Part shown: one piece after another, positions 12,058-25,600 of the stretch | How positions within the stretch are numbered: position 1 is the first letter of the stretch | Layout of the letters: every line of letters starts with the position of its first letter | Origin: Amoebophrya sp. A120 | Taxonomy: Eukaryota; Sar; Dinophyceae; Syndiniales; Amoebophryaceae | Length of the DNA stretch: 64,000 nucleotides | Reading direction: 5' to 3' | Assembly (NCBI GenBank): GCA_905178155.1 | Contig: CAJINV010000003.1 | Location: 10,917,367 to 10,981,366 of the forward strand | Position numbers and translations under genes: made by a program | The notes under the pieces: model-generated | Told to the model about the DNA's origin: nothing | The model's input: only the letters and a program-made list of their open reading frames with translations | Database searches by the model: none

Positions 12058-13997
12058 ATGAATAACGGCCCCTGCGGATCGTTTTCAGTGGCTCGTCACT
12101 TCTTTTTGTGTCTGTTGCTCCAGCTCGCAAATGTCTCTCTCCGGCGGGGCGACGCCGTCGCGGCAGCTGCAGCTGCGCCGGACTACTCCGTGGCGGCAGC
12201 TGCTGCAGGTGCGCCGGACGCAGACTTGTTAGAAGCAACGCTTGATGTGGGTGGGCATCCGCGCGTTACGTCCACCGAGAAGAGTCCTCTTCAAAGTAGT
12301 GGCTCAGCACCTACACAAGACGAAGACAAGAAGATGAATATCATAACTTCATCCTCAAAAGTAGCAGCAGCAGCACCATTCGTCGCGTCATTATCGGGCG
12401 GGGGTAGCACCACCACCGTGAACACGATTGAACTGCCGGAAATAAATCCGGTAACTGCGAGAACAGCACGAACGCTGCAGAGTAGACCAGGCGAGCATGA
12501 GGGTGTAGCGTCGCCGCAGCAAATTTTTATACCGATCCAAGATCCACTCCACGAAGAACAGACACAGCCCGGTGACGCGAACCCTCAGACCTTGACCGGA
12601 AACGTATGAGAGTGCACAGCTCCACCTCCGCCCTGTCATTTCCATTAGTTGTGTATGGCACAAACAGCGAAGAGCGACAGAAATACTAAGAGAATGATGA
12701 AACATCCCGCATTCGCCCCTGGGTGCTGATCTTGATAAATTCATTTACTCTACACGCGGAATAGGGTAGGTACAGGTCGTACAGTTTGGACGTGGAGTGC
12801 TTGTGGTATAGCTTGTCATGAGGACTAGGCCTCACCAAGAACAGCAGGGGTTGTAAATTTGCATGTTCTCGGCCGCAGGTGAGTTAGAGGAGAAGTTGTG
12901 CACTGTCATAACACGGTTCGTGGGCCTCTCTTCTAGAGCAACACGGAACCGGACCAGGAGCAGCCCCCTCGCGACTCGTCGCATCGCAGCCCGGTGCATC
13001 AGATGCTGCGGCTTCGAAGACAGTAGCATCTGAAGTAGATCCACGATGGGCCGCTGAGCAGGAGCTGCCAGTGGTGCGGAGCAGTGACGGTAGCAACACG
13101 TCGGGGCGGGTATCAAATGGACATGTCGCACGGACTTTTGAATCTGTTGCTCAGGAAAGGCAAAGGGAAAGGACTGCTGACCCAGACGCAGTGGAGCACG
13201 GAGAAGCTGGAACAGAAGATCTCGTAAAGAAGCCCCTATCCTTGTCGTCTTCATCTGTAAGTGTAAGCAGCAACCGCAGAGAAGTTCACGAGCAAGCGCC
13301 AAGGGAAGATAGCGCAGTGCTCGCACTACAGAATAAGTTCCAGAAGGAAGAAGTTAAGGCTGGCGATCAGAAATCTGCCACCGAAGGTCGCGATCAGGTT
13401 CAGGATAATTGGTCTTCATCAGGATCAGGAGCTCGTAGTGTGGAGGAGAAAGAAGGAGCTGCTCTCCTGGAGGGCGACCCATCACACAACCGCGGCGCCG
13501 ACATAGTAGCGACGGCACCGACCACGTCGCCAAGCCGAACTTCACCAGTTATAAAGAATCACAACGAGGAGCATGGTCCTCCTCTCGGCCTGGAAATTCC
13601 ATCAACAAAGGCAACAGCTTTGCCACCGAGCACCAACAAAATTTTCCTCGAAAAAACAACAAGCACCGCCAAACCGCAGAGCTTCCTCGGCACCTCGGCG
13701 AGCAAAATTAGTACCAGCAGTAGTGTAGCTAGCAAAAGTAATAGGGCGCACGGAAAAGTGGATGTTGACACCACGGTCACGATCGATCTAGCGGCCAACG
13801 GCCTCCTGGCAAATGCGAGTGGTTCAAATTCTTCGAATAACAATTCGAATACTACGGGAAACAGCTCCGTCGCTGTCGTAGTGTCTCCAACGATGAAGAG
13901 TGTTGCTCCCGCCCTTGCGCCATCTCAGCATCTGGTCAACAAATATTTTTCTCCCCTGCAGTATCGAAAGAAAGAAAATTTACAGTTGCGCATTTGA
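12058..13997 (+). CDS. Secreted low-complexity protein
   Basis: Start at ATG 12058, followed by a signal-peptide-like stretch: HFFLCLLLQLANV after a short basic N-terminus, then Ala-rich sequence. The mature part is Ser/Thr/Ala/Glu-rich with no recognised domain, and many Asn-X-Ser/Thr sites near its end (NNNSNTTGNSS). Exon 1 is 12058-12604. An introner is removed at 12605-12910, and exon 2 is 12911-13997, reading HGSWASLLEQHGTGP at its start. It ends TGA at 13995-13997. It could be the N-terminal part of the next gene, since no convincing ATG-plus-signal start exists there. Function unknown. Confidence 0.55.
12605..12910. mobile_element. Introner, family F2
   Basis: Starts TATGAGAGTGCACAGC and ends GTTGTGCACTGTCATA. 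Flanks AAACG and ACACG (one mismatch), same phase. Splicing here picks the only downstream frame that stays open. Confidence 0.75.
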
Positions 13998-14420
13998 TGT
14001 AGCTTCACCTTCAGCAATTGACAATAAATTTTCTCTGTGTGGCAGAGAAACTTGCATCAATGCAGAGATCATAAGGGAAAATACGCATGAGGCTGTGCTC
14101 TTGTGCATATCCGGCATGAGAGGGCTTGTCTCTCATGCTTGTCCCGCAACACTATGTGTAACTGTAGCGCTTTTTTCTTGGCATATGCAGGGAATAACCA
14201 ACGATCTCTACAATGTCTTTGGCGGAGGTGGGGGATCTACTATGCAATTCTCAAGCGTTACATTCGCAATTGCTGCGTGGATTTGTGACGCAAGAAAAGC
14301 AAAACGGAGGAGGTTGATGCACGTCTAGCATAACAAATTCGGCACGGGAGATGTCCATGCGCATGTTGTCTAGCTCTTCAAAAAATTGCCGTGCGAAGTA
14401 GTTTCACCTTGTGGACGTTC

Positions 14421-17400
14421 ATGCTAATTTGCGTGGCAAATCATGTGACAGCTCTTGAGAATGTAGTGCCTGCGAATCCCATACCCACAGCACCGACCAT
14501 GCAGTCGAGGGAGGAGGCTGCCAGCATTGGCATTGGCTCTGGCTACGACCTATTGCGGGACGAGCGTCGGGCCCCCGCACCTCTTTTGACTCGCCGAGGC
14601 AACGACACTACGCAGGTGAGTCAGCTGTCTTTTTATTGTTGCTTGCAGCAACGATGGACCGGCACCGGGGCGAGGACGAGTTTTTGTGTCCCTAGTAGGT
14701 TATTTACCAAGAATCACATAGACATACCCGCTTACTCAGTACGGCTAGGGGCAAATTACTGTTGAAATATCAAGAGCATGATTATTCAATAGCATCATGG
14801 TCTTCACATTGACGAGAGACAGAGACTCCATACCCCACATCAACGAACCGATCTGATTACAGGCTGATGCCTTCTCAGTGAAAGACGCCATTTTGACACG
14901 AACCGGACTTCTGGTGCGTGAAAGTACCGGGAACGGCGAGCTAGAGGGGCCTGGATACGACCGAAGTGACGTCACGCAGTCCGAACGGCGCACGCCCATT
15001 ATTCTGAGCCGGATGTCGCCGTACAGCCAGTACAAAGCGGATCCCGGGCCGGCAACGGATCCGAAGAAGTACCTGGACAGCGACCTTTACCACCGGGAGC
15101 TCATCATCCGGGACGATAAATATCGCATCCTGTACTTTTACATACACGTTCTATTTGGTAGTTCGTAGTCGGCTGCTGCGTGATTTCGTGTCAGTTGTCC
15201 ACTCCTTGCAGGGGCTCATAAATTTGTTCCTTCGTATTTTCTGATGTTGATAAGCTTCCTTTTTGTGTGGCTTTGCCTTTGGTGTTCTAGAATTATATAT
15301 TCATGAGGTCAAGAACAACTGCAAGGCATTGCATTGTTCGTTTTTCTCGTGGTTTCAGGTACAACGAGGAAATGCTGCGCGCTCGGCGACTACTGATCGA
15401 CAACGCGAAGCGGGATCCTCAGCGGTTGGGCTTGACCTCGAAGGTCGGTTACTGGGACGAACGTGTTTGCTCCTTCACGGGCAACGTTATTCCGTTACGG
15501 ACGTACGTCATGACCCGCGTGCCCATGCTGGATCAGCAGGCAAAAGACACCAGGACCAGGGACGGAGTGAGTGGAAGTTATCCGAACTTTCGGGTGCGAC
15601 AAGTCCCCATGCCCGAAGAACCGTGCCTACCAAAGCCCGCTCCGCTCTGGAACGCCGGTACTTATTTATCTTTTGCTGTAAAACTTGCAGCAGGTCTAAT
15701 ACGACAGTACTTGCTTTGCTGTGAGGCCAGTTTATCTTGCTTCGCATATGTTGTGTAAGTACTTCTTGAGTGATGAAGAACGGCTCCACATGAAGTTTGA
15801 CTGGTCCACGCTAGGCGGTCGCCATCGCGTACGCGCTTCCCAAATACGCACTTGGACGTGTTTCTAATTTTATGCCATCGGATTTATTATACACTCAACG
15901 ATGTTTTAGTCTAGAGGAGCTATAACACGACGCATGAGCTGCGTACGCATGATGCACCTGCAAGAGCCCTAGGCCGGCTAGGGATCTAGGTCAACTTCTA
16001 ACTAGTTTGTTTCACTAGCAAAAGCGCTAGAATCTTCATCTTGAACAAGATCCCAGTTTATACTTTAACATCCAGCAACATGATGATTATGCTCTTATCG
16101 TCCACAATCACAGCCTCGCCGCAGGGTCTCGCCTTGATGAACGCGACCAACGTCACGGGAAAAAATGCCTCCACCTCTTCGGCCTCTGCCATGTCATTTC
16201 TGGATGAGAATTACAGGACAGCAGGAGCAGCAGCACAAGGACATCAGAGAAACATCGCGCCATCTGGCAGCATGCTGCAAGCGAAAGACGTGGCGGTGGA
16301 CACCGCGGCTGAGATTTCCTTCTCCACACGGGCCAGCAACGACGAAGTTTACCGGGCACTGGCGAAAAGTAACGTACCAGCCTCGGGGACTCCTGTCTAC
16401 GACGACACTGTGCCGCCGCCAGGAACGGAATTCGACGACGACAAGGAGTTCAAGCTGGACTACGGTAAGTACATAGAAATTACGGGTGGATGAACATAAC
16501 TTGTTTAGTCTTGCCTGAGCACTAATATTTTTCGTCCCTGCAACAAAAAGGTTTACTCGACTTGTGAGAAGGGCGGTCTACTCCGTTTCGAGCAGCGTCC
16601 GCTGCTAGTGCATGCTTGTATCTTCATCGACGTATTAAGATTTTCATTCGCTACATTTATGTATGCCCGCTAATTATGTACGGGAGAAGCGTATGGTGTC
16701 TTTTTGCCGCCCTAGATGACACAGCCTCTCCTAATACATAGCTATCGACGATATTTTCGCAATTTTGAACAGCCGGCCTCGCCTTCCACAACGTTTTGGT
16801 TGAGCAGGATTGTTGGATGTTGTGCGCATATCATGTAGAAAAAAGTGCTATGCTGCAGATTGACTATACCTTTAAGTGCAGGAGACGATGCGAAAAATTC
16901 GCAACTGCTTTGCTTGCTCGGGGATGCTGGACTCGGAGCCGTATTTTCTTCCCTACTTGGGAAGTACGTATGGACTACATGAATCTTCATTATCGACGTC
17001 TAGTAGAGGAATAAAACTGAAACCTGTGAAAAATAACAAGATCAAAACCTTGTATGTAAAATCAAAAGTCGTAATACGGTGCAGCACTTTTTTCTTGCAA
17101 TACTGCACAGCATTTCAATTGTCTGACCTGGAAGTATACCAAGTGTCTCTCCGCCGAATCCTGCGGCGTGACCGCCGGAAACTGCTTCTTGTATGACTCC
17201 AGCGAAGTGGTTTTTGTGCCGGAGCCGTTGGCTGATGTAGACGCAGATCGGGCAGTGTCGATCATTAACGATGATTTCACGTTCGGGTTCCGCTTCTGCC
17301 TCACGGACCCGCCGGTGAAGTCGTTTAACCTGATGCCCTGGATCACCTTCTCGATCATGATCGTCTTCTGCTGCATGTTGGGCACGCTCTTCCGCGTTTC

Positions 17401-17548
17401 TCGGGAAAAAAAAGACAAGCTCGTCGCGGCAGACGCGGGCACGGCCGGTGGTGCCGCAGGGAAGAACCGACAACAAGGCGAGAATCAAATGCGCGACCTG
17501 AACACCCTGCGATGGTCACCAAAAAAGGGGTTTGTCCTGAAGCAATAG
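14421..17548 (+). CDS. Membrane-anchored protein with C-terminal span
   Basis: The first ATG in the open frame is 14421 (MLICVANHVTALE), hydrophobic like part of a signal peptide; an upstream exon may supply the true start. Exons join by good GT-AG sites: CAG/GTGAGT at about 14617 to 14863, GTAC at about 15128 to AG before 15359, about 15656 to 16112, and TACG/GTAAGT at about 16465 to 16881. One intron at 16967-17136 lies between GGAAGTA direct repeats. The last exon has a Cys-rich stretch (KCLSAESCGV), then a membrane span (WITFSIMIVFCCMLG) and a basic cytoplasmic tail ending at 17548. No family recognised; probably a type I surface protein. Confidence 0.55.
16967..17136. mobile_element. Intron between GGAAGTA direct repeats
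   Basis: GGAAGTA occurs at 16960-16966 and 17130-17136. Removing one copy plus the intervening DNA joins SSLLGK to YTKCLSAES in the same frame that the preceding canonical splice predicts. Terminal inverted repeats are not obvious, so insertion origin is less certain. Confidence 0.55.
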
Positions 17549-19695
17549 GACGGCGACTCGTGATGCTTCGACGTCGTTCTATCTGAAAACTAGGCTTCTA
17601 CTTGAGTTAGATTGTAATAAAGAATGAAAGTAACGTAAGCGAGCTCCTGCTACTAAAGCTCGAGCTCCCCGGAGTCGATAGTAATCAATGTGCATCATGC
17701 TGTGGATTTGGAGGTTTGATGTTGAAAGTCTGAGTATTATAAATTTCAATGATGAGTAAATGTTTAGCGCGAAAGTACCCCTAACGAAAAAATCTCCAAC
17801 AAATTGCAAGAGTTTTCAAATTTTCTTGTCGTCGCTCTTTTGTTGCGCGTTGCGATGGTATGGACCGAGATGCCCAGCAGGCTGGGTCTGTGGCCGGCGT
17901 GGGGGAGTTTTGGCCGCGAGGCCTGTTGAGGCCGCAGGCCCGGTGGAGCATAAAGCTTGGGGCTGACAGCCCATCGCCTCATGGCACGTGAGCCGTTTTA
18001 GTGATTATTTTGGCGATGAAAGCGCTCGCACCTTTTTTCCAAAATTCGGCCAAAAATAAATCGCAGGCGGGCCCGTTTTTCGGCGCCCAAATTTCCGGCG
18101 GACCGCAGACGGACTGCAGACGGACTGCAGACGGACTGCAGCCGGACCACACTTGTGCACGCAACAAAACAAATTGCCAAAATTCCCAAAGTGAGGCGAT
18201 TCCTTAGGGTTTTTGCAGGCTCGAGCCAATTCGGATGATTTTGTTTGCACAAAAAGGATTTGTTTTTGTAACAAGCGGAATTTGGGAAAAATTTGTTTTT
18301 GCACAAAAAAAATTTGGGAAGGCGATACGAATGGGGGGTAAGATTGGGGGTTGGAAACTTTTTTTTCCCGGGAAGCAGGACGCCACGCTGCGTGAACGCA
18401 ATCCATGTCGCGGCTGCAGAATTAGTGTTGTGGGCCCGGATGGTTGGGCAACCTCCCGCCCGCGCCAGGCCCACATTGCGAACGCTTCAACTTGGCAGGC
18501 CTCGGCATTTCAATTTTCCCGATCATGGCCGCAGGAAGGGCCGCGAACTTTTTGGGGATTTTCGCGACGACAAAAAAAAAACAAATTTGTTGGAATCAGA
18601 TTCCTTAGGGCAACTTTCTACCCAAAAATGTAAACAAGTGACGTGTAGTTTGTATCTATCGTCCCTAACTTGTAGTTGCTTTGCGTTTGCCCTTGCTTCA
18701 TTTTTTGTACGATTACGGATTCAAATCTGCGTTCTTCCCGGGTCTCTCGCGAAGAGCGCAATGCGCTATATGAATTCGATGCGAAGAACTCTGAATCTTT
18801 TTTCTCCGACTTGAATCCAATCCTACGGCGGGATATATCAGGAAGACCCAAGCGAAAGTTAGCAATTGTAGGATTTTTGGGGTTTTTAGCTCCTGCATGG
18901 TCCTCCTGACGTAGGAAAACAAGAAGAGACTTGATTGTATCAAAGCCTTGCAAAATGTACAAGAAAACATTCACGGACCCCCAGAGTACTTCGTCTTGGC
19001 CTTCTAATTATCTCATTTTCGCGGTTTCATCCACCGTCTTTGCAGATGAAGGATAGAAGCCACTTTTTTTTGCGTATGCGCGTTGTGGTTTTTGAGTGAG
19101 TTCATCCAGGAGGTGTCCCTGTGTGCTATGGCGTCCTCTGTCTTTTTGAGCGAACAGTGAGAAGGTGTCGACGAATTGGCTTTCTTTGTTTATTGTGGTC
19201 GGTGCTGTTTGCAGCGATTGCGAGGTGGCGGGTTGTGATGATGATGGTGATGATGCGCTGACTTACCACCGGTACTACAGACCTGTACGAAAGGCAGCGC
19301 CTTCTGTTTTATTGCTTCCCTCTGTTCAACATTTCCACCATCAAAGACCAAAATCTAGAAGACGTTTACTCAGTCACTCTATTGCAATCGCTTTCGAAGG
19401 TCGCTGTGCATTAACGACCAGAAAAAATGCAGATGCATTCAGTCGGCGTCGGTCGAGTCTGATCGCTTCAATCCTCGCAGTGACCGGAAGAACGAAGGAG
19501 GGGGGGCTTGGACTTGCGGGGAGCAGCTGCGAGGAGTGGGCAGTGACTGCACGGCTGCTTACCCGCCAGGACGCTGCACACTTCTGAGGTTTGTCGCTTG
19601 TACGCGGTCCCGGGAAGAAGTGTTTGATACTCCGGCTTGCCGTGTTTCATTACGTTGTAATAGTTCCAAACCCGCCGACCAAGACGAACAACAAG
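17549..19695. other. Intergenic, about 2.1 kb
   Basis: No supported coding. It contains a short tandem array at 18100-18143 and two related stretches with TTTGTTTTTG and CACAAAAA near 18240-18320. The frames here on either strand look like chance. Confidence 0.5.
18100..18143. repeat. Four 11-nt tandem repeats
   Basis: Unit GGACTGCAGAC, two exact copies between variants GGACCGCAGAC and GGACTGCAGCC. Each unit contains a PstI-like CTGCAG or a variant. No function evident. Confidence 0.8.
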
Positions 19696-22600
19696 ATGTC
19701 GCAGCGGCAGATTCATCCGGCCACGGGCAGCCAGAGCATGGCACCGCGGAAAAGCATGGTGGCCACGCCGTTGACAAACTTCGGCAGTATTGGAGGACGT
19801 CGAAACTCGAAGGACAATCTGGGCGTGATCCCGAGCTTCATCACAGACCAGGACCAAAGTTGGCAGCGCGCGTCCTCAGCTTCGGCGAAGGGCGGCGACC
19901 TTTTCCGTATCGTGTGTAGTCCCTGTTGTTCACGGTCAGAAAAAGTCACAGCATACCTGAAAAATGTAAAACCCAGTCGTGGGAGGTGACTTATAATGAT
20001 ACGCGGTTCGTCTACTTCGTCCTGCTGTAGTTCTATGTCTCAGCGTAGTTGTGGGCATCGGCCCTACTTGCTCCTAGGGAGAAAGCCGAGCTCTCGTCAG
20101 GACGAGATGGAGCCATCTTATTGCGATACCCTTAATTTTCAATTTCGATTACAGCTCCCGGGGCGTGTGCAAGTACAACTACACGTAGCTCATTTTTCAG
20201 TCTCGGGTATACTAGCTGCACATTCATGTTCACAAAACAGCGATGAGTTTACTTTTTACAACAAATATCAGCGGCGGGTGAGGGCTCCCCCGCACGAGAC
20301 AGCAGCTTGAAGCGAAACAGTCGAGAAAGCCAACAAGAGCAGGCAGCTGTGTCACCGGCCCGCTCACACCGGCGGTCAAGCACAATCGAGAGCAGTACCG
20401 GGGAGCAATTAATCGTCGCCCCCGAAGTACCAAATGCAAGGGTGTCTGGGGCTGGAACAAGAGAGAAATTTTGGCCCGTGCGTGTCATGCATCTTTTGGC
20501 TTACACACACAGACCGACGAGAGAGGTATTGTTGATCGACGCTCGTCGTCTGCAGATAAAGCATACAGGTTCTTCTTCTGTGCAAACCTCTTGATGCATG
20601 ATGCTTGTCTCGCATGAGAATTTTTCGATCGCTGAGTGCGCGTCAACAAATCAATGGGGAGCTTTTGGCGCTCAACTATGCAACACGAATTTTGAATTAT
20701 AAAAGGAGACTCATCAGACAGAAGGTTCAGCAACTCAACAAATACAAGTTTGCATCTGTGTCCGAGATCCATCTGCGCCAGACATATTTGCAATGCATGT
20801 GAAGAGGAGACGTACGAGATGCGGGGTCTGCTGATCAACGTGTGCATCTCCGTTCTCCTCGGCGTTCTTATCGGGGTGTGCGGTGCGATGTTTCACAACG
20901 CTGTGCACCTGATGAAGGTGTTTTTTCGTGTCGTGCTAGGGTCGGCGATGGTGGACGCGTTCGACTACGGACCCTACATTTTCATCCACATGTGGTAAGA
21001 TACCAATCTTGCTACTATTTCTCATTTTCATCATGCGTCGACACATAAAAATCGTCGCTCGCCGTCAGTTGTGTTTTTGTCTCTTTTCATCATAAATAAA
21101 TTCGCGTCCTGTGGTGCTGTGCTGCTGTCACCCATTGATTTGGTGTCGTATGTCAGAATATGCAGCACTCCCTACGTCGTTTTTCTACCTTGGGAGGCAC
21201 CAGCACCAGCAGGACAAACCATACGCAAGACATTAAATGAAGAAAATGTTGCAGTCAAGTCGGATGATGTTATCACGCAGGTTGGGAGCTACAGCTTGCT
21301 CGATGGTTGTGTCCTTTATCACAAGGCACATGTGCCCCGAATGCATCGGAGGCGGGATGGTCGCCACCAAAATCTGCATCTGTTTGTCTTGTATGCAGTG
21401 CAAATGCAAAAGTGTAATTTGCTCGTGCAAAAAATTGCATAAATTTGGGCTATTTAGATGAAATTCATGTGGGGCTTCGACTTGTATCGCTGATGCGGGA
21501 CCAGGATGTTAATATGAAAGATGCATGGAGGGTGCACGAATTGGCACGAGCGCGTTACGTTTGCAATGTATATCTTCTCCGATCCAGCTGCAGATTATTG
21601 CTTACCGCTTTGTTGTACAAAATTTTGCTTTTCGTTTTTTAGATGTGCGTCATGATTTGTCGTGTAATTGCTTATAGTTATGATGTAGATCATGTGCCGG
21701 CGCCCGCACGGCCACTAGGTTAAAATTTTGTTTCGTTCTGTTGTTGAGTTCTCTAATAAAGTCTGTAAACAGCAGGACCTGTAGTGCTACAATTTGTTTC
21801 GCGAACCAAAGCGAAATCTTATTGCGCAACATCAACAGCTCTCCGCAATTTACATCGGGGGAGGAAGTCCTCTGGGTATCGAAGCGCCAACGTTTCACCT
21901 GTCTGCCGCGCTTGCAAGCAACGCCAACAAATTTATTGAGCGGCTCGACAACACGATTCTGAATGCCGACACCATGCCGCAAATCGTTCTTATCGGCTGC
22001 GTTGCGGGACTAAGTCAAGCCTTCAATACGCCCATCGGGAGCCTCCTGTTTGTCCTCGAAGAGTTCGACTTCGTCCGCCGCTCCCATATTACGTTTGTTA
22101 TGATCGTCGCCTGTTCGGTCCCGGCAACGGCGGTGAGCTTGTACTTGAAAAAAGCCTTCGACCTCCACTCCAGCTTTCTGGCACTGCCGCCCCCGGAGAA
22201 CCTCGCGAGTGACGGTATAAAAATTACTCAAGCTAGTCATTGACATTGTCTTTTTGTGAATGCGATTGTAAAGAAAAGAAAGAACGTGATAATTAAGTAT
22301 ATATATCCAGACACAGTAGATCCGATCCCGATGGCGAACGTGTTGCGGCGCGCTGCCGCGCCGAAAAAAATAGCTGCAGCGCCAGTGGTCCACTACGTCG
22401 AAGGACACCAGTAAAAGCAAATCAAGCTCGAGCAAGTGCACGAGGACGATCATTTTCTTTCATAAAGTTACCAACACATTGAAATTTAGTACGAAAAATG
22501 CACTAATAAACGCGACGACAAATTGTAGATGTCTCCCTCCTTCTCCTGTACCTCTACGCGGGTTTGATTGGGGCGATCACCAGCATGTTTTCGGAGCTGT

Positions 22601-25600
22601 TTTCGACCCTGGTCTTGCGGTTCCGCAGCCGGTTCGCGACCTTTGTGTCCAGTTTTGAGGTTGAGGGCGAGGACGAGAGCGACCACCGAGTCGGGGAGGA
22701 GGAGATGAGTTCCTTCCCGATATGCATTGCAACCATGTCTGGGTCTGGACGAAAACTACAACTTCTTGTGCCGCAACCTGTACTGAAACTAGTTGTGTTG
22801 CGCGGGTACTAGCAGAAGATTCCCGTAATTTTCATTTCGACCATGCTGAAGTGGTACAGTATTTTTCATGCGATGAAATAGGCAGTGGCAATGCAGTTGC
22901 AAAGTCATCAACATAATATACAAAACCTGTGATGTTGTGCCCTACAACATTCCGGATACCTTGGAGCACGAACATGATCCGAAATCAGCAACAGCATGAC
23001 AAACTGCTGCACTCATCAAGACGAGCCAGGCATGTTTGCAATTCATACCCGACAACCACGAACAACAGCGACCCGAAAAGCACCAAGGCGAATCAAGACC
23101 GGAGGTTGTCGCTGGACAGTGACGACATGTTGGGAAAGAGCGACTCGGGCTGCTCGGGCTTTCCGCCTTCGTCCTCCGATCCGCCGGGGTCCGAACCCCG
23201 CACCGTGAACCGGTTTTCCGGCGTGTCGAACATGACGCCTCCGCCTAATGCTTTTGGCGGGAACAACAGCGTCTCGGCCGCGAGCAGTCCCGGCGCCGGC
23301 GGGCAAACCGCTGGTGCCGCACCTGCAGGACCCACTTCCGCAGTGGTCGTTCCTGGGATGGTCAACAATGCTGGCGTATTGACATCTGGTCCTGTTCCTG
23401 GCGGAGGAGGTGGCCAGGGAGCGGGCGCCACACCCAGTGGCAGTTCCAACAAGCAAGACGTCAGCACCAGCAGTTCCCACGTCGAGCCGGACAAGGACAA
23501 CTCAAGTTCCTCCAACGCCGACGGAGTTGGAAATGGTGCTGGTGGAAGTTGTATTAATCACGTGTTTGCGATGAACAACCAAGTTGTAGTTGTTCCTACT
23601 TCCACAGGACCACAGCCAGCGCACCAAATGAACAACGCGAGCGCGGCTGGTGCTGGAGGCCCGATAATAATACCAACGGTCCACCGAAACCCGAGCGGAA
23701 ATGCCTCCAGCATAGACCCGGACGCCTTTAACCAGGGGTCGGGGGGCGCAGCGTCTCTGAGTTCTCTGTCCGCTTCGACGAGCGCGGGCAAGACAACCAG
23801 CAAGTCGAAGCCCGGACAAGCAGCAGGGTCACAGATCAGTACGGTGTCGCCCACGGCGGCTGCGCAAGGTGGGCGTATGACCATGACAAACTTCAACCAG
23901 AACAACCCAAACGCGCCCTACGGTGGCGGCGCCGCGGCGCAGATCTCGGGGCAGGCACTCGTGACCAGTATTACCGGCCTCAAGAGGCGCTTTTTCTCTT
24001 TCGAGAAGATTAAACTGAAGCGCACCGAGCGGGGCTACTTTCTCCTGAACGTACTCGCGGGCAGCGTGGTGGGCGTGTGCGGAATTATCGTGTACAATGT
24101 TTCCCGTTCGCAAGCAAACATCGCCTGCAACCAGTGGAAAAAGGAGTGCCCCGACTCGTGGGGCACAGGCGAGCAGTTGCTGGAGTATCTCCACCGCAAG
24201 GCCCACCAGGCTGCCAATCGCAACGATGGCGGTGTAGTGAGAAGGATGAGCAGGCGGGGCACGAACGCACAAACGGTTCTTGAGGAGCAGGGAGTTGTAG
24301 TAGAAGAAGAAAGGGCGGCGCAGCTGCGGCAGCTGCGCGCCGGAACTCCATCCTCTAGGATTTTTCCGGAGCAGACGCGCAGGAGGAGCAGAAATCGACC
24401 TCCGATACGCAGCTATAGCGCAACATCTACATCGTCTACCTCTGCACAACACGGAGAAAATCGTGATCGTCCAAGTCGTGGACTGCAAGCTACTGGAAGA
24501 GCAGAGCTCCCTTCGTATTTTTCCCCTTCGGAAGCCGAAATACAAAGAGAGCCGCTGGGAGCTGCTCCTGCGTCTGCGCGGCCACTAAGTGGAAGTAGAC
24601 CATCGGCACAAGAAGAAAGCAACTTTTTTCCGAGGGCGGAAGATTTCCAAGGTACTGGCAGGGCGCATAGTTTGCACGAGGGTACTAGCTGGGCGAGCAT
24701 TGGTCGAAAACTTATGCAGACCTCCGGCGAGACCAGAGAAACGGCGCCGCGCGCAAGCATCGTCGAGAATGATCAACTTCAACCACGAAAACAAAAAACG
24801 ACATCGCCAAAGAACCTGCTGCACCGGTCATCTCGATTATTGTCTAAAGGACCAGCTGATGCTTCTTTTTCGTCAGCAGATGTTGGCAAGAAGGTCGACA
24901 TAGGTATTGAGGAAGATGATGAAGTAGGTACTGAGCAGCACCACATCTTTGCCAGTGATTCCTTTCGGACGTCCTCGTCTTCTATCTATCCCAGTGCGCC
25001 GCCGCGTTTCCGTGAGCGGAGCCAGAACCCGCCTCATTTACTTCGCGATGGGGATGTAGAACAAGAAAAAAGGTTGATGATGTACAGCAGATATCATCAT
25101 GATTCTAGGCGAGGGCTTTTGACGAGCCCGGAGGACGAGGAACAAGAGGCGCTCTTCTCATCATCAACACCGGAGTACTTTTATGAGCAGCACGACCACC
25201 TGGAGCCCCTTCAACAACTCCGAGCATCACCACAAAGGCAGCTCGGTAGTAGCACATTTGTTGACTACGGTGACATTCCCATTAGCAGCATGGCGCTGAC
25301 GTATTTCGTGGTGGGGTTTCTGAAAATGATCGCGGTCGCGGTTTGCACAGCGGCTGGTGGCAGCGGTATCCTGCGGAAAAAGTGTTCCACCGCCACGGTT
25401 ATTGCATTGTGTTTGTGATGATGTTGTTGTTGGCCGGTTTTTTGCATACCAAACCTGTCATGCGCGCTTCCCAAGAAGTACGGGATATTAAACGGCTGAA
25501 AAAGCTGGCCTCTCTTGCATTTCGATTTCTGGCAACCGAAAAAGTTGTGAGTGTCGTGATCTTGCATGTTCAGTATAAGGACGTGGCAATGGAGCAGTTT

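Noticed and set aside
14115-14140. Short hairpin GCATGAGAG ... CTCTCATGC as a terminator
   Set aside because: Nine-nt arms occur easily by chance, and hairpin terminators are not expected for nuclear eukaryotic genes.
18001-18633. Overlapping frames of 60-170 codons on both strands
   Set aside because: Composition is not coding-like, the frames compete with each other, and no motif or splice context supports any of them.
22929-23047. Start of an 829-codon gene at 22929
   Set aside because: The ATG is inside the F1 introner at 22721-23047; the coding part after 23047 continues the CLC gene.
24589-24903. Second frame of 104 codons inside the CLC exon
   Set aside because: Overlaps a continuous 829-codon frame with coding-like composition; no motif of its own.
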